In this document: positions 49,236 to 59,736 of the stretch, piece by piece
How the letters are laid out: each line of letters begins with the position of its first letter
How positions within the stretch are numbered: position 1 is the stretch's first letter
Source of the DNA: Laburnicola sp. R22_1
Lineage: Eukaryota; Ascomycota; Dothideomycetes; Pleosporales; Didymosphaeriaceae
Direction: 5' to 3'
Assembly (NCBI GenBank): GCA_014281115.1
Contig: JACONQ010000012.1
Location: 1,550,001 to 1,614,000 of the forward strand
DNA: 64,000 nucleotides
Translations under genes and position numbers: made by a program
Notes under the pieces: model-generated
The model's input: the letters and a program-made list of their open reading frames with translations, nothing else
Databases searched by the model: none
Told to the model about the DNA's origin: nothing

Positions 49236-49300
49236 AATTAAGAATGTGGCGCAGACCCCTGCTCACCAAGGTGGGCAAGGACTTTTGAAAGGCACCTCCG
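49236..49300 (-). repeat. Right terminal inverted repeat of the Tc1/mariner element
   Basis: Reverse complement of the left repeat with a few differences (for example GGTCTGC against GGTATAC). Followed by the TA duplication. Confidence 0.92.
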
Positions 49301-49302
49301 TA

Positions 49303-50692
49303 TCCCATCTCCAAACCTCGAGTAGCAGACCAGCCTGTGTCTACAAGGCTGAGATCACGCCATGTCATTTGACGGCTGCACCAAGATGGTCCGGTGTCGA
49401 TGCAATCTGTGGTCCCGTCTTCCATCAACCGGTAAGTCGGCGATTGGTTGATATGAAGAGCAGCCACTGGACAGCATGACCAAGTGCAGACGAGGGCGTC
49501 GTGTTGCATATGTATGGGCTAAGCTGTGTGAGAAGGGAACTGCATGACATGCATGCCGGCTTTAAGAGTCAATCAATTGAAGCCGCATCCAAAACGTAGA
49601 ATCTCTGCAACAGGTTAATAATGCCTGGGCGTCGAGTGTGTGTGCTTCCAGTCCTTTTGCTCGGTCTCGAAACCTGGAGCCGGAGGACTCTTACCAGGCT
49701 ATGCCAAGGAATATGACGGCTTGCGAGCCTGCCGGAGGAAGCGAGGATTGACATATGTGCTACACGGGTAGCTGCTGCTTGCAGTGCTCGGGACAAGGCA
49801 GTGCAGAGCAGCGGTCAGCTCTGATTACGAGTTGTTCGAGGGAGCCAACGCGTCAAGTGATGAAACGGAAACGACGCAACAGGGCACCGCGTACGCCATG
49901 CTTGTGAGAAGCTCACAAGCAGGATATGCGGCAGTGTCGGAAGGGCGTGTTGCGAGGGGCTTGCCTATGCCTGGTCGAGGGGAGGAGTGGCGGTCACAGT
50001 GGTGTGTGGCGGGGGGCCAAGAGCGCCCGTTCGCGTACTGTAAACACCAGTTTGCATCTCCAGCTCCAGCCCGCCAGTAACAGTGTGGCATCATCGCCTC
50101 AATTGCACGCCGTCGCCTATCGCATGTCACCAATCCGCTCCGGATCCAGAAGCGTTTGCGCGTGCAACATGCAAAGGCAGCCCCGCCCTGCGTGCATCGT
50201 AGGTGCATCTGCGACCGGCTGCTTTGCAGGGGGTCTCACTCGTCCGGTGAGCGAGAGCCGCAAAACCATGCCCTTGGGACAGATTTGCAAGGGATTTGCC
50301 CTCGTTTGCCTTCTACCGCGTGGCCCTGCCTGCGCCCACGGTGCCGGCCGGTCAAATGCTAGGGCTGTCGGCGCCCTTGATCTCCACACACGAGCTCTCA
50401 CTAGACCAATCATCGCCTGCATCTGCTTGAAGCGGTACTGCACGTCTACACAAGAAGACATACTCCAAGAGCATATTGCATCGTACATGCTGAGAGTACA
50501 GGAATCGGCCGTCTATATATGTCTGTCGAGGGCTCATTTCTGCCTCAGCATCAGCCTGCTGGCCTTCTCGGAACCCGCTTCTGTACGGCTCTTTGCCCTG
50601 TCGCCATATGGGCTTTTTATGACTCCCCAGCACTATCAGACTCTCCATTCATAGTCAATCATATTTAGGCATACCTCACTGGCTCAAGCACC
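49303..50692. other. Upstream region of the proline-rich gene, no gene supported
   Basis: Balanced composition with overlapping open frames on both strands (up to 242 codons, 49926-50654, plus) that show no domain. A TATATATG near 50514 and a CACC directly before the ATG at 50693 suit a promoter and leader. Nothing else was recognised. Confidence 0.45.
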
Positions 50693-52585
50693 ATGCAATT
50701 CAATGCTCCACCCCCTCCTCAAGGCTCCTTTAACGGTCCCATGCCAGTTCAGCACCCCGGCAACCAATCACATGGAGGACCCCATGCACAACACAGTATG
50801 GAACACACTGCTTTTCGAGGTAATCAGCGGCACCCAGACCAACAAGCGAATGAGAAATTGGCCTTATTTTCGATTTACAAGCCGACTTGCGCAAAGTCCT
50901 GGGACGATGCCACAATAACCCCAGTTCGTGTCTCCTCGGCCGAGATTCGCAAATGCCTTGCCAGGTTTCAGCTCCCTCCGAGAAACAGCGTCAATGATAC
51001 CATAAACAGCCTCCAGTCAGAATCCGCTCGCAGAGCCGTTTACAGACTCTGCGATGAACAGAAGGATAGGCTCTCGGAACTCGACCCCACCAGTGAATGG
51101 GTCATTGCCGCTGTCGAGATCAAATGTGTGACTATCGAGAAATGGCCCGTCCAGAAGAAAATGATAAGAAACATCGAGGTCATTCTCCAAACGGAGGCTC
51201 AACCAGCCGCTGAGATGCCTGATCTACCGCACGCACCACCACCTCCACCGCCGCCACCGCCGCCGCCACCACCGATGATACTGCCGCTGCCACCACCCCA
51301 AATTTCACAGCCTAAAGTAGGTCACCATCCCAATCCACAGGTGATGCAGCCGGGTCCACCGCCGCCGCCTCCTCCTCCTATCATCGACCCGCCTCGAAAA
51401 GTGTCTAAACACAAGGGTCAACATGAGCAAGGACCCGGATCAGACACTGGTCACTCTGATTCCAAGTCTTTCATTAGCCCCAGATCGGTTGAGGGTGGGG
51501 ATTACGACTTCATCGAGCACACCTGGGAACGTGGGAGAAAGAGAAGTATGACCAGATCGGGTAGCCACAGTAGCAACAGGAGCCTAAGCGGTGACAGCCA
51601 ACGCCTATCTAGGAGCCGAAGCGCTAGCCGCGGCCGCGTAGCCGGGGGTGGAAGCAACCATGGTCGCATTCACGTACCCAAGATATATAAAGAGAAGAAG
51701 TCTCGTGGTAGAGGCCATTCCGATGTCGTCGAGGTTGTTGTAGAAGACAAACACAGGCCCTCTCCTAAGAATAATTCACCCCGGTCCCCTGCAGCTGCTG
51801 CTCAACAGATCTTGAACGTTCACGCCGACAACGACAATGATCGTGAGCACAAACGCGGTCGGAAACCTAACCGGGAACGAGCACCGCTCCAATTTGATCA
51901 AGATCCACGATGGGGTGGTGTTCCTCGCTCTGTCTCCCCCGCGGTTTTCTCCAAACCAACATATGCAAAGCGAGACAGATATGACGTACATCCCACGCCC
52001 CCAGAGTCATATATTGGCGGAAGTGAAACAGATTCTGTCTTCGACAGCAACTCCTCCGTCTACACTTCCGATGACAGTGTCTTCTCTGAGCCGCCTGTTC
52101 GTCCCCGGCTGCACTCCACGCAAGGCGCGCAACCGCAACTTCGCTCTCGCGCCATCCCACGCCCACCCATCGGAGACCATCGAGTAGCTCGACGCCCTCA
52201 GAGACCCCACTATGCAGCAGACGACTATCCACCTCATCGCCCCCGAGGTTCCCTTCAAGTCGAGTACCATACCGAACGACACCACTCCCCCTCATACCAA
52301 CGCCCCTCTCCTTCTACACGCCGTCACAGAGTGCAAGCGTCGAACCCCTTTCATCCACGGTATCCAGCGCAGCTCTCACGATCCTACGCCGACGTCTACG
52401 ATGTCCGCGCTATGGCAGATGAGATAAATGCCATGGATTACATGAACCACTCCTGGCGCCAGGGTGTGCAACCCAGACGTAACAACATGCGAACCAGGAT
52501 GGATGTTGAGGTAGACGAGTGGGCGGGTCGTCCGCCGTATCAGACGGGGTATCCTCCTCCTAGTGGGTATCGGCATGTTTATTAA
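50693..52585 (+). CDS. Proline-rich, RS-like protein of unknown function
   Basis: A single 630-codon frame begins at an ATG in good context (CACCATG). Residues about 55-168 look globular, with mixed helices and a conserved feel (SIYKPTCAKSWDD, then SEWVIAAVEIKCVTIEKWPV). A run of 13 prolines (182-194) and one of 8 prolines (222-229) follow, which could bind SH3, WW or profilin-type domains. The rest is low complexity: an Arg/Ser-rich stretch (about 278-312), basic segments, and a Tyr/Arg/Pro-rich tail ending YRHVY. No signal peptide or membrane segment is visible. RS and polyproline tracts suggest a nuclear RNA-processing or scaffold role, but that is inference. No family is recognised. Codon use is like that of its neighbours. 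Confidence 0.85.
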   Translation: MQFNAPPPPQGSFNGPMPVQHPGNQSHGGPHAQHSMEHTAFRGNQRHPDQQANEKLALFSIYKPTCAKSWDDATITPVRVSSAEIRKCLARFQLPPRNSVNDTINSLQSESARRAVYRLCDEQKDRLSELDPTSEWVIAAVEIKCVTIEKWPVQKKMIRNIEVILQTEAQPAAEMPDLPHAPPPPPPPPPPPPPMILPLPPPQISQPKVGHHPNPQVMQPGPPPPPPPPIIDPPRKVSKHKGQHEQGPGSDTGHSDSKSFISPRSVEGGDYDFIEHTWERGRKRSMTRSGSHSSNRSLSGDSQRLSRSRSASRGRVAGGGSNHGRIHVPKIYKEKKSRGRGHSDVVEVVVEDKHRPSPKNNSPRSPAAAAQQILNVHADNDNDREHKRGRKPNRERAPLQFDQDPRWGGVPRSVSPAVFSKPTYAKRDRYDVHPTPPESYIGGSETDSVFDSNSSVYTSDDSVFSEPPVRPRLHSTQGAQPQLRSRAIPRPPIGDHRVARRPQRPHYAADDYPPHRPRGSLQVEYHTERHHSPSYQRPSPSTRRHRVQASNPFHPRYPAQLSRSYADVYDVRAMADEINAMDYMNHSWRQGVQPRRNNMRTRMDVEVDEWAGRPPYQTGYPPPSGYRHVY

Positions 52586-54757
52586 TTTGTCTTAGTTTGT
52601 TTGTGAGCAGGCTCTGTTACAGCCGCAGGACAAAATTTTGAGTACAACAGCCTTGGCATTCCTCGTCGTTGGGTAATTCCAAGTACTTGGAGTTTTGTCC
52701 TAGTACTGTATTATGGATGGGGTCTTTGATTGGGCGTTCTGATGCTGGCGTTGGATGAGCTCTGGTGGTTGGTAGGACGCGGCGTTTCGGTCGCGAATAC
52801 GTTTGTGATACCTCTCTCTTTCTCTATGTCTTACTTGACGGCCCTGGCTCTTATTCCGAAGTTCACGGTCTACTTTTGTGATACCTCTTTCTCAGTATGA
52901 TTTTACTTCATGGCCTTGGCTGGTATATTCTCGGGCTCTGTCTTCTTCGATAGTTACGGTCGACGATATCAATTAATACATCTCAATCAATGTCTCAATA
53001 GCGCAAAGAGTCGAACAAAACAATAACTTGAGTATCGAATGAAAGATATAAATTACACTTACTCCACTCCAGCCGTCCCCTCAGTCTCCGTATTCGTGTA
53101 CATGCCGTCCGATGTCCGAGCGAGCTTCTTCAAGCTAACCTTTCTCCGATACCTCGCGCGCACCCTAACAATCAATCAACCTCCATGCCCTACCCTGCCC
53201 CGCCCTGCCCATCTGTCCGTGCCAATGTCCGATTCAAGTCACACGCGCACCTTACTTCCATACCACACCCAGGAATACGTAGACCTTACGCTCCGACCCC
53301 AGAACCCCTCCCACCCAACACAGGCCCTAATCTCTAACAAGAATACTACCTTCCGACTATCCGCTGTGCGCCGCTTACAGCGCACCCACCACCCACCTAC
53401 TCAATCAATCAATCAATAACCCCCAAACACCAGACTCCGAACTCCGCCACACTGCACTGCATTCCCCATGCCACATACTGGAACCCTAAAACCCCCAACT
53501 AAGCTCTACCCCCTCATTTCGTTCGCAGACGGACTTACTTTTACACTACAGCCACACTACACCGCCACGACAAAAAAAATTCGTCCAGTACGCCGATACG
53601 CACTCATCTCACCCCAACCCTCTCCCTCCGTTTCTCCCTCCCTCCCTTGCTTACCCGCTTATCCGCTTACCCACCCAAGAGCTTGGAGTAGAGGCTGCGA
53701 ATCCAAGCAGACATCTCCGGTACCACGACATATTCCCAAACGCAGCCTATGTAACACACACACATCTATCCCTCCATCTTAAGCTTAGCAAAAACACCTA
53801 ATCCCTCCCACGCACTATGCCCCCCCAATCCCATCCCACCCGTTCCCATCTCGCCCCAACCCATCTCCGTCCCTCCACAGCAAGCCGAAAAACTCCCAAT
53901 AAAACAAAATCTCCACCTACAAACGCCACAACTTTTCAACTCCACGCACGCACGTCCACACACACTACACATGCCCGAGTCGTACAAACATCCACATACT
54001 AGTAATACCTGCCACGTCACAACACCTCACCTCACCACCCCACACACACACGAAACCCCCAAAACAAGAAATCATTTCACTACATATCTTATATCACAGA
54101 CAGGAGAGGAGGACAGCCTCGTTGCACGAACGAACCGAACAATCAGCCAGCCAACCAACCACCTCACACCATGCCACACGCACGCACCTTCAAAGACAGC
54201 CAAAGAACAGGGTGTATCCGCGCCAAAAAAAAAACATATAACAACCAGCGCACCGCATTAGTAAGAAAAACACGATCCCAGTGTCCTTTTCATAAAAGCT
54301 CAGAGATGGTCGGGAAAGCAAAACATGGTAGTGTAGCTAAGGTAGATAGGTATCAGCAGCTTCGCCCGCTTGAGCCGCGCTTCTCCTTTCGCTTTCCAAT
54401 CCAATACAGCATAAGAACATAGTAGTATAAAGGGGAATTTGTGAGAGACGCGGGTAGCATAGGTGTAGGAGCAATAGGCAAGCCACGCCCTCTTGGTCAA
54501 TAGAGAAGAAAGTTGCTTACTGCTTTGGCGAGTGAAAGTCCCGGCTCCAGGTAGGGTATCAGAGAGAAACTTGGGATGCAGCAGCCACTCCACATAGGCT
54601 GTCCAAGTTTGTGAAACAAGTGCGACATTAAAGAAAAGCATTTTCACAACGCCTTGCATGAAAGGTGGCGATTGTCCGTCGTCGTCAAGACATTCATCCC
54701 GTGACTCAAACTTTCAACTGAAAGTCTTTTAATGTCCAAGCTTCGAATACCCCTTCG
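52586..54757. other. Convergent intergenic region between the proline-rich gene and G-alpha
   Basis: Two genes end towards each other here, so both 3' UTRs and terminators should be present. From about 53050 to 54290 the plus strand is strongly C/A-rich (many CCCACC and CACAC runs) with several chance open frames. AATCAATCAATCAAT lies at about 53401. No protein or RNA gene was recognised. Confidence 0.5.
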
Positions 54758-56013
54758 TTATATCAAACCGCACAATCGCAGGTTCTCTTGGATAATAATG
54801 TCTACAGCACATCAGCGACAAGTTGTAGCTTTTGGGGGAAATCGACGTACCATTCACAGCAGCCATGACGAATCGAATCTGCATGGTGTCTGTGGCGCAT
54901 GTGAAATGGGTGTAGATCTGCTTGGTCTCGTGCTGGTTGAGCGAGACGAAGCGATTCAGAATGTAGTCGCAGGCCGCTGCGTAGTCAGGGCCACCTGCAG
55001 TTTTGTCAGCACGGTCCATTGAACTCGAGAACAAGAACGTACCCTCGTAGTCCGGGAAGTAGTTTTTCATGGGGCTAACAGGTAGCTTCTCCTTGAACCT
55101 ATCGATCTTGTTCAAGAAAAGAATAATCGACGTTTTGACGAACCACCGCGAGTTGCAGATGGAGTCAAACAGCGTCAATGCCTCCTGCATACGGTTGACT
55201 GTCTCGTCTTCGAAAAGCAGCTGGTCGTACTCGGAAATGGCGACCAAGAAGAGAATGGTGGTGACATTCTCGAAGCAATGTATCCACTTCTTTCTTTCTG
55301 ATCGCTGGCCACCGACATCGAACATGCGGTATGTGAGGTCACCAATGATGAAGGTGGTTTCGGTGATACCGGTTGTCTTGACACGGGATCGGAGGACGTC
55401 CTGGTCGTTGGGGATGTAGTCTCCCGCAGCAATGCGGTCGATTGAGTCGAAGTAGCTGTACTGGTCAGCATTGGTCATTGGGCGGCGTGCCATGGCCGAC
55501 TTACTATTTCGCCGAGTCGTTGAGCTGGTATTCGCGCGAGCGCTGGAAGCACTGCTGCACACCCGCGTCTTTCCATAGCACCGAGATGGCGTTGCCGACC
55601 TCCGGGGGCAGGCTGTCGCCTTCGATCTGCGCGGGTTGCATGAAGATGGTCTGGACGTGGTACTCGGCGCGCTGGTCGTCCAGGGGCAGCTCGAGCGATT
55701 CCATGGCCTCCAAGATGACACGCATTGACTGCACCGTGTTGCTAAAAATGATCTCCTTGAACGATTCACGCTCGTCGCGCGAGTAGCCGCCCTCGTGAAT
55801 GAGCTTCATCTGCTTGAGAATGGTAGACTTGCCGGATTCACCAGCACCTGCTGCGGGTTAGCTGAGGGGCGAGCGTGGCACCACGGGGTACTGACCGAGC
55901 AGCAGCATCTTGATCTCATTGCGCTGCAGCATCTTGTCGCGCTTCAGCTGGTTCTCAATCTCCTCATTCCTCTGCTTCCCCTCCTTCTCTTCTGTGCTCA
56001 TTCCGCAGCCCAT
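54758..56013 (-). CDS. gna1: Group I heterotrimeric G-protein alpha subunit (GNA-1/FadA type)
   Basis: Five exons on the minus strand, complement of join(54758..54801, 54851..54994, 55043..55455, 55505..55847, 55896..56013), give 353 residues, the same length as Aspergillus FadA. Introns are 48-49 nt with GT...AG ends (donors GTCAGT, GTAAGT, GTACGT, GTACGT). Features: Gly2/Cys3 for myristoylation and palmitoylation, P-loop GAGESGKST (40-48), switch I RVKTTGI, switch [18 protein letters not shown] and TCAT guanine-binding motifs, and C-terminal CGLI. The CGLI end marks the Gi-like fungal group I. The protein acts at the plasma membrane, linking receptors to cAMP and MAP-kinase signalling; orthologues affect growth, sporulation and secondary metabolism. 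No missing key residue. Symbol follows fungal group I usage. Confidence 0.96.
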
Positions 56014-57796
56014 GGTGACGGGTGGGCGTGGTGCCGGGGGTTATTAGGTAAGGGAGGGTGTAAGGCGGTGGGCGGAAGGCCGGCTGCCAAGGTCTGCGCG
56101 CAGGGGCAAGTCAGTACAGGTTCGCTGGACAGGGCGGTGGTGGGACAGCGGTTTGCTGCGAGCGACCGGGGCGCGACGGCGTGGTGGGCGAGGGGCGAGG
56201 AGGGCGCGGCAGGCGTCTGGCTGCGCAGGGAGAAGGGGCGACGAGCGCGGCCGGGGCAGGTGCGGCTCGCAATGGCACAGGAGCAGGGCAGGGCAGGACT
56301 CACGTATTATTACAGAAAAGACGCAGAGTTTGGCCGCGGACGCTGGCGGAGAGGCGTGGCGCGCAGGGGAGATGGCTGGGCGATTGATGGAGAGGGTGCG
56401 GGCGCGGGTGCAGAGGGTCGCTTCGGCGGCTCGCGGTGCGGTGGAGAGGCTGGTCCGGCGGGCGTGGGCTGCGTCGGGGGCCGTCCAGGTGTCGCAGGAG
56501 AGACAGACGCAGCTACAGGAAATGTGGCACGGCAGCACTTGACAGGAGACGCCGACAGCACTGGGAGAGGGGATAGGAAAGAGTCTGGGAGCAGGAGGCT
56601 TTTGGGGTCTCACCGTCTCTCACGTTGGCGAGCGAAAGGGGACGCCCAAGCCGGCCTAGCGCCGCGCACGCCCCCTCCTGCCTTCGCGCCCTCGCGCGCT
56701 CTACGATCCACCTCCGCCGAGCGTGGTGAATGGCTGCACCCAGCACACAGTCCTGCGCCCAGCGCGCCTCTCCGCCCGCGCGAGGGCCCGCCCTGCACAC
56801 GACGGCCGGCGCGGCCATGGCGAACCCTCACGTTCGCTCGCACTCGCCTTTGCTGCGAGCGCCGGCGCCAGTGCTGGCGTGGCGGCGACGGCAAAGGCGA
56901 TGACTGGTTGCGCCAGCGACGCCCCTGTTCCACTGTTGTCTGACTTAGACTGACTAGCATCGCTTCTAGAAGCTTTGTCGAAAAAAGGGGCGCGACAACG
57001 AAAGGCCTGCCGCCGGGTCCAGTCCGCGGACGAGGCACCCCAGAAACCGCCACTCCAAAACCTCTTTCTACCGTGGGCACTCGCCCTGCAACAGGCAACC
57101 TATGTATTTTTTCGTCGGCCTCGTCGCGCTGCTCACCATCTGCTCCAGCCGGCACTCCCCGTCCGCAACGTGCCACGGCGTCGCTCACTGCCCGTCCTGA
57201 CCAACGTCCGAGCCCGCTGCCCCGTACCCTGTCTGCCTCTTTCCTCGTACGCCAGCTGTCTGCAGCCTAGCGCGACGGTGCGCAAACTGTCCACACGCTC
57301 TAACCACCGTCCTCATCTCCTTGATTCATGACGGCCAATTAGCGCTCTTGTCCAGCCCACCTTGTTCATCTTCCATCCTCGTGCCCCTGATCGCCTTTCT
57401 CCTTCCTTGCTGCAGAGGTAGGTGCCCCGAGCTCTTGATGCAGAAAACGTTTTCTGGGGATCTTGGATGTTTCGCCTGGCATATTACGGTACCCGAGCAC
57501 CCAGCGACGCCATCACGCCATCTCCTCCCGTCATCGCAGAAGTCTCAATTACCATTCCTCGTGATCGACGAGTGAGCCCTGGGCGCCTGGCCTCAGCATC
57601 CGAACATCCCCATCCTAGATCTTATTCGTACCGTTTCTGCTAGATAGCCAGCACGTGATGTTCCCCTGCACCATGGCAACCCTACCCAGTCATTCGTTTT
57701 GAGTACGGGAAGAGTCGCAACCGTTCATTTAATAAAGGGGAACATTCACCATCCGCCAAGAACCTCAGGGACAGCCAACAGTACACTCTTCACTGT
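56014..57796. other. G-alpha upstream region, GC-rich, no gene supported
   Basis: Long overlapping frames occur on both strands (the largest, 55795-56943 plus, 382 codons, overlaps G-alpha exon 1 in antisense) but translate to Gly/Arg/Ala-rich sequence without domains. The stretch probably holds the G-alpha promoter and 5' leader. Short pyrimidine tracts lie near 57340-57420. Confidence 0.5.
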
Positions 57797-57994
57797 CACC
57801 GCCATAAAATAATTCATATCTAATATTAAGACCTAGACTGCCAACAATACAGTATACAAACTACATTTACAGTTTAGTCAATATAGCTAGAGGTAACTTG
57901 TACTAGTCTTGTACTAAAAGTATAAAGGAAAGAAGGCAGCTGTGTTGAGTTTAGGAGCATCTTGGCATCGGACACGAATTATTTCATGGGGGTG
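57797..57994. mobile_element. MITE copy 2 (family W), 198 bp
   Basis: The two ends form a 30-bp inverted repeat (CACCGCCATAAAATAATTC on the left, CACCCCCATGAAATAATTC from the right on the other strand), with 22 of 30 positions matching. CTGT occurs directly outside both ends (57793-57796, 57995-57998). The right terminus is almost identical to the termini of the copy at 62648-62802. The interior is AT-rich and non-coding. Confidence 0.75.
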
Positions 57995-57998
57995 CTGT

Positions 57999-59736
57999 GC
58001 ACCGGGATCGATTGTAGTTAATCTTGGCCATGTCACTGTAGGGCACGAGCGCCCTACAAGTCAGGATATGCCAGCAACATTGAAAGGGGAGGTGAAGGAA
58101 AAAGTCGCAATCAAGCCTGCCTCCACGCTCTCGTTTGAAACTCCTATTATTAGAATTGCTGCTTACTGTCCCATAGATTTCATTCACAATGACCATTCTG
58201 GAAACCCAGTTCAGCAAATGGTTATACTTGACGACCGACTCGAATGCTCTTGCCATGTATGGTCTTGTTCCACGACACACTCCAAAGGCTGCAGCCTCAA
58301 ATAATACGACAAGGATAGCAGACCACTCCGGCTGACTTCCTCTTAGTATATTGACCGTGGCTGTAAGACCACACAGCTGCCCAGAAATACCGTATGACTA
58401 AGCATTTCGCCCCTTCCGAGGTCCGCTCTCAAAGACCTCACACCACCTAGAGGTGTCGTCGTGCATACAGTCACTGCAGTGATGAGCCGAAGTTTCCGTA
58501 CGTTGAGCGTCTGCTTACTGGTCCGGGGTGACATGCGGTGCGAGAACTGCTGGCCTCGCCGTATGTCTGGGTTGTCTTTTCTGTCTCACCCTCAACCCAG
58601 CATTGCTACTCCTCAGTCCTGAGCGTAGGGTCTCCCACCTCTCATCGAAAAGCGCAGTCCAATCGTCCCAGATGAGACCCGCAGGTCGCATACTATCGAT
58701 AATCGACTGTGCCTCGGTAGGGTACTTCCAATTTATCCAAGCGTGGCGTAGCTGCCGGACTGATGCATCAACGACTGGGTCCCAAATTCCGCATCACCTT
58801 TGCAGGCGGTTAGAAATCCTCATCGATGCAAAGAGGGTAGTAATAGTAACATCGGAGAATTGCACATGTCCGGACTCGCAGGCCATGGGAAGAGATATGA
58901 TCAAGGCTTTATTGTTTCTAACTCGAGATCTGTAGCCCTCCTGCAAGATCTGAGGCTGAGTGCGGTGTTCGGTTCTGCCGGAACGCTCTTTGGAGCCCCC
59001 AGCCTACCACCCACTCTAGGCTGCCAACAATCAGCATGCGGGAGCGGGTCGTGCCGTGGCGAAGCTGAGTCTGCTATGGAATGCCTGCATGCGAACGAGA
59101 GGCAAAGTTAGTCGCATGAGCAGCGCACGTTCATTGTGTGGTGTTGCGGGCGCCAGACGGATTGACGTCGAGTGCTTCGAACAGCGTGGGATACAGCAAC
59201 ACCGACGTAATTAGGCCAAGATCTATTTCCATATCCCAGGCGAGAATTGGCCAAACGCTGTGCAGCGGTGTTCAATTCGGTAGGCAGGCGCTTGCGCTAA
59301 CATCCGAAGCGGCAAGGCGCCGCCCTCCAAGCGCCCAGCTCCCCCAAAGCGTGCATACTGACTACATCCTGCACAGATCGTTCACCAACATGCCGGGCGC
59401 TAGGAATGTCTACGCCAATCCTTTCGAGAAACTCTGCGAACCAACGCCTCGGCGGCTGCCCATGCGTACGCCAGACGCAGCGCTTCGAAAGGGCCTTGGT
59501 ACATATTATCGACTGACAGCCGCCGCCGATTTTCCTCTGGATGCCTCGAGACAAATCTCATGAGACGGACGCTGCGTGACGAATTTCCTTGAGTCTCTCC
59601 TTCAATTCCTTTGCTTTGACGCTGCTGGTTCAGCGCCTTCTTCTAATGTTACTCTTTTAGATTCCTTTAGGTCCGTCAATTCGCTTCGCCCCACCATGCA
59701 ATATGCTGCTTACTTCTTCATAGCTCCTGTACAACT
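57999..59736. other. Intergenic region before the CFEM gene
   Basis: Open frames at 58528-58935 and 59138-59563 (plus) have no domain or intron signals. On the minus strand, about 58793 to 58515 holds 92 codons with a more protein-like composition, and the same frame or a neighbouring one is open from about 58985; this could be a gene relic. The last 200 bp should contain the CFEM gene promoter and leader. No element boundaries were seen. Confidence 0.4.

Larger units (their letters stand above)
47786..49300 (+). mobile_element. Tc1/mariner-like DNA transposon with 65-bp inverted repeats, RIP-inactivated
   Basis: A 1,515-bp element is bounded by TA (47784-47785 and 49301-49302) and by inverted repeats 47786-47850 and 49236-49300, which begin CGGAGGTGCC and differ at only a few positions. 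One transposase gene lies inside. TA duplication, size and DDE transposase identify the Tc1/mariner superfamily. In layout it resembles Molly-type elements known from Parastagonospora, but identity to any named family was not checked. It sits as a single AT-rich island between LCB2 and the next gene. Confidence 0.92.

Noticed and set aside
53039..54261. Series of plus-strand frames in the C-rich intergenic region
   Set aside because: Pro/Thr/His-rich translations of CCA/CAC-rich low-complexity DNA, mutually overlapping.
55795..56943. 382-codon plus-strand frame antisense to G-alpha exon 1 and promoter
   Set aside because: Gly/Arg/Ala-rich translation of GC-rich DNA, overlaps a certain gene in antisense, no recognisable domain.
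58528..59563. Two plus-strand frames of 135 and 141 codons
   Set aside because: No domain, no intron signals and unremarkable start context; the first overlaps a more protein-like minus-strand stretch.
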